DNA from: Clostridioides difficile
GTDB lineage: Bacteria; Bacillota; Clostridia; Peptostreptococcales; Peptostreptococcaceae
Length of the DNA: 64,000 nt
Reading direction: 5' to 3'
Assembly (NCBI GenBank): GCA_024919175.1
Contig: CP103804.1
Span: 1,550,001 to 1,614,000 of the forward strand
Below the pieces are notes generated by a model, which saw only the letters and a program-made list of their open reading frames with translations, did no database searches and had not been told where the DNA came from. Positions 57,399 through 64,000 of the stretch are shown here, one piece after another. Numbering within the stretch: position 1 is the stretch's first letter; each line of letters begins with the position of its first letter. Made by a program: the position numbers and the translations under genes.

Positions 57399-58625
57399 TT
57401 GAAGAAAATAGTAGTAATAGGTGGTGGACCAGCAGGGATGATAGCAGCATCAACTGCATCTGAAAGAGGGTTTGACGTAACTTTAATTGAAAAAAATCAT
57501 AAGTTAGGTAAGAAGCTTGCAATAACAGGAAAAGGTAGATGTAATATAACTAATGATTGTGATATAGAGGAATTAATAGAAAATGTGCCTACAAATGGTA
57601 AATTCCTATATAGTGCTTTTTACACATATACAAACGATGATGTAATAAGTATGTTTAATAATCTTGGAGTAAAAACTAAAACAGAAAGAGGAAAAAGAGT
57701 TTTTCCAGAAAGCGATAAGGCTTTTGATGTTGTAAAAGCTCTTGAAAAACAAGTAAAAAACAAAAAAGTAAATATATTATTAAATTCTAGGGTAGAAAAA
57801 ATAATATCTAAAAATAATAAAATTGAAAAAGTAGTTCTAAATAATAAAAAAGAAATCAAGTGTGATTCAGTTATAATAGCAACTGGTGGATTAAGTTATC
57901 CACTTACTGGTTCTACTGGAGATGGATATAAATTTGCTATTTCGCAGGGACATACTATAGTGGATACAAAACCATCTTTGATTGGTATAGAAGTTCAAGA
58001 AGGTTTTGTAAAAGATTTAGAAAAATTATCATTAAGAAATGTTGAGATAAATGTGTTTAACAGTAAAAAAAAGAAAGTTTATAATGATTTTGGAGAGCTT
58101 GAATTTACTAAATTCGGTTTAGATGGACCTATAATAAAGTCTGCAAGTTGCAGGATGAAAGATACAACTAAAGAAAATTATACTATACTGTTGGATTTAA
58201 AACCTGCATTAGACGAAGAAAAATTAGATAAGAGAGTTCAAAAAGATTTTCAAAAGTACACAAATAAAAAATTTGAAAAAGCATTGGATGATTTGCTTCC
58301 TAAAAAACTTATACCTATAATAATAAATTTAAGTGAGATTGCTCCAGATACAGTTGTTCATCAAATTTCTAGGGAACAAAGAAAAAATTTAATTCATTTA
58401 CTAAAAAATTTGAAATTTACAGTAAAAAGATATAGACCTATTGATGAAGCAATAATAACTTCTGGTGGAGTAAAAGTGAATGAGATAAACTCAAGTACAA
58501 TGGAATCAAAATTGGTAGAAGGTTTATTTTTTGCTGGTGAAGTAATAGACATAGATGCATACACAGGAGGATTTAATTTGCAAATAGCTTTTTCGACTGG
58601 ATATTTGGCAGGTTTTAATTGCTAA
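57399..58625 (+). CDS. HI0933/BaiN-type FAD flavoprotein
   Basis: A 408-residue flavoprotein of the HI0933 (BaiN-like) family. It has an N-terminal FAD-binding GGGPAGM (about 9-15), KLGKKLAITGKGRCN-type segment (in parts, about 40-55), a middle beta-barrel domain, and C-terminal GEVIDIDAYTGGFNLQIA. Proposed roles in the family include oxidoreduction of bile-acid intermediates, though general physiology is unclear. The start is TTG 57399 behind AGAGTG, giving the usual family length; upstream in-frame starts would add 25 residues unlike the family. Confidence 0.83.
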   Translation: MKKIVVIGGGPAGMIAASTASERGFDVTLIEKNHKLGKKLAITGKGRCNITNDCDIEELIENVPTNGKFLYSAFYTYTNDDVISMFNNLGVKTKTERGKRVFPESDKAFDVVKALEKQVKNKKVNILLNSRVEKIISKNNKIEKVVLNNKKEIKCDSVIIATGGLSYPLTGSTGDGYKFAISQGHTIVDTKPSLIGIEVQEGFVKDLEKLSLRNVEINVFNSKKKKVYNDFGELEFTKFGLDGPIIKSASCRMKDTTKENYTILLDLKPALDEEKLDKRVQKDFQKYTNKKFEKALDDLLPKKLIPIIINLSEIAPDTVVHQISREQRKNLIHLLKNLKFTVKRYRPIDEAIITSGGVKVNEINSSTMESKLVEGLFFAGEVIDIDAYTGGFNLQIAFSTGYLAGFNC

Positions 58626-58634
58626 AAATTACCT

Positions 58635-58663
58635 GAATTAAAAATGTTTAAAATCACATAATA
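58635..58663 (+). promoter_or_regulatory. Candidate sigma-G promoter of sspA
   Basis: GAATT (58635-58639), a 17-base spacer and CATAATA (58657-58663) resemble the forespore sigma-G consensus GHATR-N18-CATWHTA, 46 bases before a spore-protein gene. Confidence 0.55.
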
Positions 58664-58708
58664 TTATCAGCAACACAAAATAAATTAAACAGAAGGAAGG
58701 TAATCAAC

Positions 58709-58930
58709 ATGGCAAGTAACAATAACAACAACAAAACAGTAGTACCAGGAGCAAAAGAAGCTTTAAACCAAATGAAATTAGAAATAGCTAATGAACTTGG
58801 TATGAGTAATTATCAACAAGTTGATAAAGGAAACCTTACTGCAAGAGAAAATGGTTATGTAGGTGGATACATGACTAAAAAATTAGTTGAAATGGCTGAA
58901 CAACAAATGGCTGGAAAAAACAACAGATAG
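58709..58930 (+). CDS. sspA: Alpha/beta-type small acid-soluble spore protein
   Basis: A 73-residue alpha/beta SASP. The germination-protease site lies at LEIANELG (cleavage after Glu). The conserved NLTARENGYVGGYMTKKLVE segment is the DNA-binding helix-turn part. It coats and protects forespore DNA from UV and heat and is degraded at germination. It starts at ATG behind GGAAGG. C. difficile has few such genes; this one fits SspA by context. Confidence 0.94.
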   Translation: MASNNNNNKTVVPGAKEALNQMKLEIANELGMSNYQQVDKGNLTARENGYVGGYMTKKLVEMAEQQMAGKNNR

Positions 58931-58975
58931 TTAATAAATAATTATTTATAACTATTAGGCTATTGTTATAGCTAG

Positions 58976-59026
58976 AGCTATCTCAAATATAGAAAGCAAT
59001 TTCTAAATTGAGATAGCTTTTTTTTT
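58976..59026 (+). terminator. Terminator of sspA
   Basis: AGCTATCTCA (58976-58985) pairs with TGAGATAGCT (59009-59018), extended by TAGAAA/TTTCTA, followed by nine Ts. Confidence 0.9.
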
Positions 59027-59120
59027 ATTAAATTTTATATGTCGATATTTTTTTGTAATAAATTTTAGAAATCTGGATAAAATAGTACAAATGAATATAT
59101 TACATAAGGAGTGATGTAAA

Positions 59121-59291
59121 ATGAGTAGTGTAAACTTTGAAGATTTAAAAAATAAATTCATTAATAGTGATTTAGATGAAAAAATAAGAATATATACAAC
59201 AACAGAAGGATTATCAGTAGAACAATTTAAAGAACTATTAAAATATTATCCAATACAACACTTATCTAAATTAGAAAAAGCTCTTGGATAA
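59121..59291 (+). CDS. Short 56-residue protein, function unknown
   Basis: A short frame starting at ATG 59121, eight bases after AAGGAG, ending with TAA at 59289-59291. The product is charged and helical (about MSSVNFEDLKNKFI at the N terminus, EQFKELLKYYPIQHLSKLEKALG at the C terminus), with no membrane segment. Ribosome site, codon use and a downstream terminator support a real gene. It resembles small clostridial hypothetical proteins, but no family can be named. Confidence 0.65.
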   Translation: MSSVNFEDLKNKFINSDLDEKIRIYTTTEGLSVEQFKELLKYYPIQHLSKLEKALG

Positions 59292-59311
59292 TATCATATA
59301 GAAATAAAAAT

Positions 59312-59372
59312 TAAAAAGGCAATTTGTTTAATATAAAAAAATAGTTTTTATATTAAATAAATTGCCTTTTTA
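59312..59372. terminator. Bidirectional terminator
   Basis: AAAAAGGCAATTT (near 59313) pairs with AAATTGCCTTTTT (near 59359), with an inner TTTAATATAAAAA/TTTTTATATTAAA stem. It serves the 56-residue gene and the converging minus-strand gene. Confidence 0.85.
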
Positions 59373-59388
59373 TAATAAATTTATTTTA

Positions 59389-59850
59389 TCATGCTTTTGA
59401 TATATAATTGTATATTCTTTCGTTTCCAAGTTCAATAGACCCAGTATTGATAAGTGTAATAATACCTTCTATATCCTTAGGAGTTAAGTACTTATATGGA
59501 ATTGATAGATTATAACCAGTATCATGTAATAAATTTTTCAATTGAATTATTTGAGAGATATTAAAACATTTTATAGATTTAGTAGATTTTTTTCTTGAGT
59601 TAGATAAATTTTCATTTTGTATTTTTATTAAAGTTTCAATATAGTCTATATAAGATAACTTAAATTCATATTCATTTATTATTTTTTCATCAAGTATACT
59701 ATTTATAAAATCTTGAGATAATATATTATCTGCAAATTTATCTGCTGTTAATTTTCCAGATGTAATACCTTTTTGGTATTTTCTAAGAATTTTTTTTGTA
59801 TAGCAGTATATTTTATTTCTTGTTTCTAAATCAAGTTGTTCTATTTGCAC
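59389..59850 (-). CDS. 153-residue protein, function unknown
   Basis: A mostly helical, hydrophilic protein with no signal or membrane segment. It starts at GTG behind AAAGGAAG. The N-terminal half (about 1-80) may form a helical bundle. A basic patch near residues 85-95 (NSRKKSTKSIK) precedes LHDTGYNLSIPYKYLTPKDIEGIITLINTG (in parts), which could be a small winged or helical domain. No family is recognised. Confidence 0.68.
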   Translation of the reverse strand: MQIEQLDLETRNKIYCYTKKILRKYQKGITSGKLTADKFADNILSQDFINSILDEKIINEYEFKLSYIDYIETLIKIQNENLSNSRKKSTKSIKCFNISQIIQLKNLLHDTGYNLSIPYKYLTPKDIEGIITLINTGSIELGNERIYNYISKA

Positions 59851-60042
59851 AAAAACACTTCCTTTTTAATTGTAAGAATATTTATTTTGAAAAATTTATA
59901 CTTAATCTATAAAGTCTTGATAATTTATTTACAATAAATACTAAATTATAAAATATTTGTTATTTTTTATTATTACCAAGTATAAAAAATATTATAATTG
60001 TAAAACTTACAAATATATGTAAAATATTTAGGAGTGATGAAA

Positions 60043-60504
60043 ATGTTAAATGGTATAATAAAGCTTTTTTATTCTGAAATTGTAAAAACAAAGATTAGTA
60101 ACTTAGATTCAAGTGGATATTCATTAAGGGATGAATGTAAAGAAATAAGAAATATAACTTTAAAGATAGATAGTGTATTTTTTAAACTTTTAAAGTTAGT
60201 TTTTGGTTCAATATTGCTTATTGCAGCTTTTAATCTAAATTGGATATTAGGCATGGGTGTATTTCTAGTTGGAGTTGTGTACATTCTTTATAAGAGAAAT
60301 ATGGAAGAACAAGTGAAGGAACATATAAACAATGTAAAACATAATATCGACATCTCTAAGATAACTTTTATGGATGAAAAGGGAAGAACAGGTCTAAATG
60401 CATTGATTACATTACTTCTTATAGGAATATTGACAGGATTTAACTGGATATTAGTTCTTAGTTTTGTCGTTGTTTTTGTTTTTACTATAAAGAATGTATG
60501 TTAA
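60043..60504 (+). CDS. Small membrane protein, function unknown
   Basis: A 153-residue protein with about four hydrophobic segments in two pairs (about 50-85 and 120-150) separated by a charged loop. The start is ATG 60043, eight bases after AGGAG; the in-frame GTG and ATG at 60034/60037 lie too close to that site. It precedes the SpoIIE-type phosphatase gene by 36 bases and may be co-transcribed with it. No family is recognised. Confidence 0.68.
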   Translation: MLNGIIKLFYSEIVKTKISNLDSSGYSLRDECKEIRNITLKIDSVFFKLLKLVFGSILLIAAFNLNWILGMGVFLVGVVYILYKRNMEEQVKEHINNVKHNIDISKITFMDEKGRTGLNALITLLLIGILTGFNWILVLSFVVVFVFTIKNVC

Positions 60505-60540
60505 AATACTAATAAATAGTTTAATATATAGGGGGAGAAA

Positions 60541-62310
60541 TTGAGTATGACTAATGGCAATTATAAAATGAAGAATTTAGTGGAAATATCTGCTATGGTG
60601 ACTGAATCTACAGATTTTTTTAATATAAAAGATAAAATAATAGAAAAAATGTTAGAGGTTGTTCACCCTACAAAGGCATGTGTAAATCTATTTTATAAAA
60701 ATGATTCTAAATATGCCTATTTAGTATGTTCACAAACCTTAGAATATGTACCTCAAATTTTTCCAATCAATAGTCTTAAAGGTGCAAAAATTGATTTTGA
60801 CACATATCCAGAATATATCCATGAAGCTGTAAATGAGAAAAAGATAATATATGTGAAAAATGTATTTGAAGATTCTAGAGCAGAAGGGGAACGAGATTTA
60901 GCAAAATCTGAAGGTTACATTGGTAGAATAGTTTTTCCTTTTATCATAAATAATGAAGTAGTTGGATTTATGACTTGCTTTTTGACAGAAGAAGATTTTC
61001 TAACGGAACAAGATATAGACTTCATATCTTCTGTTGCATCTCTTTTAAGTTTATCAATAGAAATAACCAATAAAAATAATAATGTACAAATTTTGATTGA
61101 TAAATTAAGAGGTTCAATAAGTGCTATAAATGAAGCTACTAAAAAATTATATCTCAATAAAAGTATAGATGGATTCTTAGAAAACTTAAGTAAACAGGCG
61201 TGTAACATTACTAATAGTAAAGAAGCTTTGATAGTTATAACAGGTCATGATAATAAAGATAAGATATTTAGCTGTTATAATACTGAGCATAAAAAGAAAA
61301 CAAATTTATATCCTATGTTGGACAAGTTTATAAATAAAGAATCCTTAGGAGGATATTTAAATAATTTAAAACCATGTTCACAAAAAGGGATAAACTTAGA
61401 AAGTTATATATATTACAAACTCCAAGATAAAAATGAAACTATAGGATGCATTGTCTGTGCAAACAGTAAAAACTATACTAGTGATGATTTAAGTATTCTT
61501 AGTATATTATCTAAACAGGTTTTAGTTGGTATGCAGTTATATGAGCACAATGAAAAAGAAGTAAAGCACAAGGTTCTTGAGAATGAGTTAAATATATTAA
61601 ATAAACAGCAACAACTTATTATGGATAAAGGTAAAATGGATTGTAATGATGAAAAAGAACTTTATTTTTATCATAAACCAGCAAGAGTAGTAGGTGGAGA
61701 TTTTTACTATGCTACAAAGGTAGATGCTGAACACATAGTTTATATTGTTGCTGATGTAATGGGGCATGGAATGGTTTCGAATTATGTTGTTGCCATGATA
61801 AAAGGTGCTTTTAAAGTTCTATGTAATCAGTATAAGACACCACAGGAAATAATGACAAATTTAAACAGTATGTTATATGATGAGTTTGATAAGATGGGAG
61901 TATTTACAACTTGTTTGATAGGGCTTATAGATACTAAAGAAAATATGATTACAGTATCTAATGCAGGACACTATAGTCCTGTAGTTGTAAAAAAAGATGG
62001 AACAATAGAAGCTAATTTAAATTGTAAAAAGGGAATACCTATTGGGGTAATGGAAGATGCAACATATGAAAATAATACTCTTTCAATGGAAGATTATGCA
62101 ATGGTATGTATGTACACTGACGGAATTTTAGAAATAAAGAATACATCAAAAGAAGAATATGGTATAGAGAGATTAGAAAACTTTTTAAAAGAAAATTTTA
62201 GATTAAATCATCAGCTGATAGTAGAAAATCTAAAATTAGATTTAAGAAACTTTTCATCAAAAGACAATTATGATGATGATATTTTAATCGTTATGTTAAA
62301 GGATAGGTAG
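60541..62310 (+). CDS. GAF-domain PP2C (SpoIIE/RsbU-type) phosphatase
   Basis: A 589-residue serine phosphatase. It has an N-terminal GAF domain (about 20-180), a second GAF-like domain (about 205-345), a coiled coil (about 345-375) and a SpoIIE-type PP2C domain (about 385-589). Metal-binding Asp residues are in VGGDFYYA and VADVMGHGM, with later MYTDGILE and YDDDILIVML. Such phosphatases dephosphorylate anti-anti-sigma factors, but no STAS or kinase gene is adjacent. The start is TTG 60541 behind GGGGGAG; ATG 60547 is possible. Ligand unknown. Confidence 0.87.
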   Translation: MSMTNGNYKMKNLVEISAMVTESTDFFNIKDKIIEKMLEVVHPTKACVNLFYKNDSKYAYLVCSQTLEYVPQIFPINSLKGAKIDFDTYPEYIHEAVNEKKIIYVKNVFEDSRAEGERDLAKSEGYIGRIVFPFIINNEVVGFMTCFLTEEDFLTEQDIDFISSVASLLSLSIEITNKNNNVQILIDKLRGSISAINEATKKLYLNKSIDGFLENLSKQACNITNSKEALIVITGHDNKDKIFSCYNTEHKKKTNLYPMLDKFINKESLGGYLNNLKPCSQKGINLESYIYYKLQDKNETIGCIVCANSKNYTSDDLSILSILSKQVLVGMQLYEHNEKEVKHKVLENELNILNKQQQLIMDKGKMDCNDEKELYFYHKPARVVGGDFYYATKVDAEHIVYIVADVMGHGMVSNYVVAMIKGAFKVLCNQYKTPQEIMTNLNSMLYDEFDKMGVFTTCLIGLIDTKENMITVSNAGHYSPVVVKKDGTIEANLNCKKGIPIGVMEDATYENNTLSMEDYAMVCMYTDGILEIKNTSKEEYGIERLENFLKENFRLNHQLIVENLKLDLRNFSSKDNYDDDILIVMLKDR

Positions 62311-62317
62311 ATTGATT

Positions 62318-62926
62318 ATGGATTTAAATAATAAAATAGAACTTGAAAGTCCAGAAATTATAATAATAAATGGAAGTCCAAGAAATAATAAAAATTGTAG
62401 TTTTATAGCAAATGAAATAAAACTTAAATTGGAAGAGCGTGGACTTAGTAGTAACATATTCAATATATATGATATGGATATTGAATATTGTACAGCCTGT
62501 GGATTTTGTGAAAAAACAGGATATTGTAAATTTAATGATGATATGAAGCCACTATACAAAATGTTTGATGAATCAAAAGGGACTATAGTAATAAGTCCTG
62601 TACATTTTGATTCAATATCAGCTAAAGTAAAAACTGTTGTTGATAGAACTCAAGCTATCTATGCAAGTAAGTATATATTAAATAAGCCTTCAATTGATAG
62701 GAATAAAAAGCGTATAGGAATGTATATTGCAGTAGGTGGTAGTAAACCTTATGATTCACAGTTTAAAGGTGGGCAAATAGTTATGGACTTTTTCTTTAAG
62801 AGTATAAATACTAAACTTTTACACAATATATATTTAAACAATACAGATAATATATCTTATACAGATAATCAAGAGTTTAAAGACACTCTGTCTAAGAGTC
62901 TAAAAGCATATATTGATTCAATATAA
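62318..62926 (+). CDS. NADPH-dependent FMN reductase / flavodoxin-fold protein
   Basis: A 202-residue flavodoxin-fold protein. The FMN phosphate loop INGSPRNNKNCS (about 20-31) is followed by a cysteine motif C-x2-C-x2-C-x5-C (about 53-66; CTACGFCEKTGYC). This motif resembles that of iron-sulfur flavoproteins of anaerobes (with variable spacing). It may therefore bind a 4Fe-4S cluster and pass electrons. It begins at ATG 62318 (AAAGGATAGG upstream), 8 bases after the phosphatase stop codon, so the two genes are linked. Confidence 0.82.
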   Translation: MDLNNKIELESPEIIIINGSPRNNKNCSFIANEIKLKLEERGLSSNIFNIYDMDIEYCTACGFCEKTGYCKFNDDMKPLYKMFDESKGTIVISPVHFDSISAKVKTVVDRTQAIYASKYILNKPSIDRNKKRIGMYIAVGGSKPYDSQFKGGQIVMDFFFKSINTKLLHNIYLNNTDNISYTDNQEFKDTLSKSLKAYIDSI

Positions 62927-62998
62927 TTTGATTTTGTAAGTAATATTATGTATAATTGTATTGCAATAATTTAAAAATAATTAAAGGAGGGAATTTCA

Positions 62999-63568
62999 AT
63001 GAAATTACCAATAGCATTATCTAATAAACATGTTCATTTGAGTCAAGCTGATATAGACGTATTATTTGGAGCAGGTCATGAATTAACTAAATTTAAACCA
63101 TTATCTCAACCAGGACAATTTGCCTGTGAGGAAAAAGTAGATTTAGTCGGTCCAAAGGGAACTCTAAAAGGGGTGAGAGTTTTAGGACCAGCTAGAGCTC
63201 AAACTCAAGTTGAGATTTCTTTAGCAGATGGATTCCCATTAGGAGTAAAAGCTCCAATAAAAGAATCTGGTGATATAGCTGGAACTCCTGGTGTTAAATT
63301 AGTAGGACCAGCTGGAGAAGTTGAAATGAAAGAAGGAGTTATAGTTGCTTCTAGACATATACATATGAGCAATGAAGACGCTGCTAAATTTGGTGTGAAT
63401 GATAAACAAATAGTAAAAGTTAAAACATCTGGACCAAGAGCGTTAGTATTTGAAAATGTATTAGTAAGAGCTAGTGATAGCTTTAATTTAGAAATGCATG
63501 TTGATATGGAAGAAGGAAATGCAGCAGGCGTTAAAAATGGAGATTTAGTAGAATTAATAGTTGATTAA
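62999..63568 (+). CDS. pduL: Phosphotransacylase PduL
   Basis: A 189-residue PduL-type phosphate acyltransferase with two beta-barrel halves. Zn-binding His residues occur in NKHVHLS (about 9-15) and ASRHIHMS (about 117-124); a further His is in LEMHVDMEE (about 162). It interconverts acyl-CoA (acetyl or propionyl) and acyl phosphate. No microcompartment, propanediol or ethanolamine gene is visible nearby, and there is no N-terminal encapsulation peptide, so it probably acts as a cytosolic phosphotransacetylase. It starts at ATG behind AAAGGAGGG. Confidence 0.93.
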   Translation: MKLPIALSNKHVHLSQADIDVLFGAGHELTKFKPLSQPGQFACEEKVDLVGPKGTLKGVRVLGPARAQTQVEISLADGFPLGVKAPIKESGDIAGTPGVKLVGPAGEVEMKEGVIVASRHIHMSNEDAAKFGVNDKQIVKVKTSGPRALVFENVLVRASDSFNLEMHVDMEEGNAAGVKNGDLVELIVD

Positions 63569-63585
63569 TTTTATATATGAGATTT

Positions 63586-63620
63586 ATGCTAGTGAATATT
63601 TTATTTACTAGCATATTTTT
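63586..63620 (+). terminator. Terminator of pduL
   Basis: ATGCTAGTGAATA (63586-63598) pairs with TATTTACTAGCAT (63602-63614), then Ts. Confidence 0.85.
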
Positions 63621-64000
63621 TAAATGTAATAAATTTCTATATTATAAATTTAATCTATTAGATTAATTTATAATATAAAGGGGTATTATGAAAATTATAA
63701 TAAAAACTTACAAAAATATGATATAATATGGTAAAATTAGATATATAAAATTTATATATGATAAAGAAGGCTCTTTTACTCCTAATACCAATATATGCAA
63801 ATAGATAAAAAAGTTTGAAAAATCTAACTTAATTTATTATATATTGTATACAAAATTATGAAAAAAACTTAACATATTTAATTTTAAAAAAAATCTACTT
63901 AAATATGTAATTAATTTACAATTTTCAAAGGAATTTTATCCAATCTGTAGTATTATATTAGAAGATAGAGTATTTGCGCGACTATGTGTGTTTATATTTT
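63621..64000 (+). other. AT-rich non-coding end of window
   Basis: No convincing gene. There is a 7-bp dyad TAATCTA-T-TAGATTA near 63651, and a 12-codon frame at 63688 behind AAAGGGG. An extended -10 TG-A-TATAAT (63719-63727) and a 16-codon hydrophobic frame at 63758 without a ribosome site follow. These may be a leader of a gene beyond the edge. Confidence 0.4.

Overview
The window is a low-GC Firmicute chromosome segment, almost certainly Clostridioides difficile. Evidence: 16S/23S rRNA of clostridial type, a cell-wall protein combining an L,D-transpeptidase domain with three CWB2 repeats (Cwp22-like), a class B sortase with Cys209/His116/Arg217, the spore genes pdaA2 and sspA, and the hexSDF-hexRK glycolipid locus. 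No insertion sequence, prophage or CRISPR array is visible. Species and gene names come from recognition of the sequence, not from a database search.

Layout. 1-5.4 kb: glycolipid operon hexS-hexD-hexF followed by its two-component system hexR-hexK. 5.4-8.0 kb: a multi-pass transporter converging on the spore-cortex deacetylase pdaA2. 8.1-13.2 kb: an rRNA operon (16S, 23S, tRNA-Thr) with no 5S gene in it. 13.3-24 kb: envelope region with srtB, RNase P RNA, an unrecognised three-gene set (SPOR-domain protein, 663-residue protein, very acidic protein), galU, galE and cwp22. 24-25 kb: a DUF3800 protein and a probable stand-alone small RNA. 25.1-32.5 kb: a LysR regulator divergent from a five-gene cluster of shikimate-type enzymes (TIM-barrel isomerase, flavin/Fe-S oxidoreductase, shikimate dehydrogenase, MFS transporter, chorismate mutase-shikimate kinase). 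Its first two genes have Arg codon use unlike the chromosome, which suggests acquisition.

32.7-38.8 kb: a HIRAN-domain protein; a purine-salvage pair (aminohydrolase and NCS2 permease) with a guanine-class riboswitch ahead of the permease; a Qnr-sized pentapeptide-repeat protein. 38.9-50 kb: amino-acid metabolism, with brnQ, a DUF3798 lipoprotein, a sigma-54 activator facing a -24/-12 promoter that drives yjiH-yjiG-M20 amidohydrolase, a MalY-type lyase, and asnA behind an Asn-specific T-box. 50-54.3 kb: a dicarboxylate symporter, then a probably acquired flavodoxin/aldo-keto reductase operon containing a truncated reductase copy, opposite a LysR regulator. 54.4-64 kb: a CobD/HisC-like enzyme, hpt, a PAP2 phosphatase, a BaiN-type flavoprotein, sspA, small unknown genes, a GAF-SpoIIE phosphatase, an FMN reductase and a pduL without microcompartment neighbours.

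How genes work together. galU and galE supply UDP-hexoses for envelope glycans, while the Hex glycolipid genes, srtB, cwp22 and pdaA2 all modify the envelope or cortex. Many transcription units end in clear intrinsic terminators. The main regulatory elements readable directly are the guanine riboswitch, the Asn T-box, the sigma-54 promoter with a distant dyad, and LysR-type dyads in front of both LysR-linked operons.
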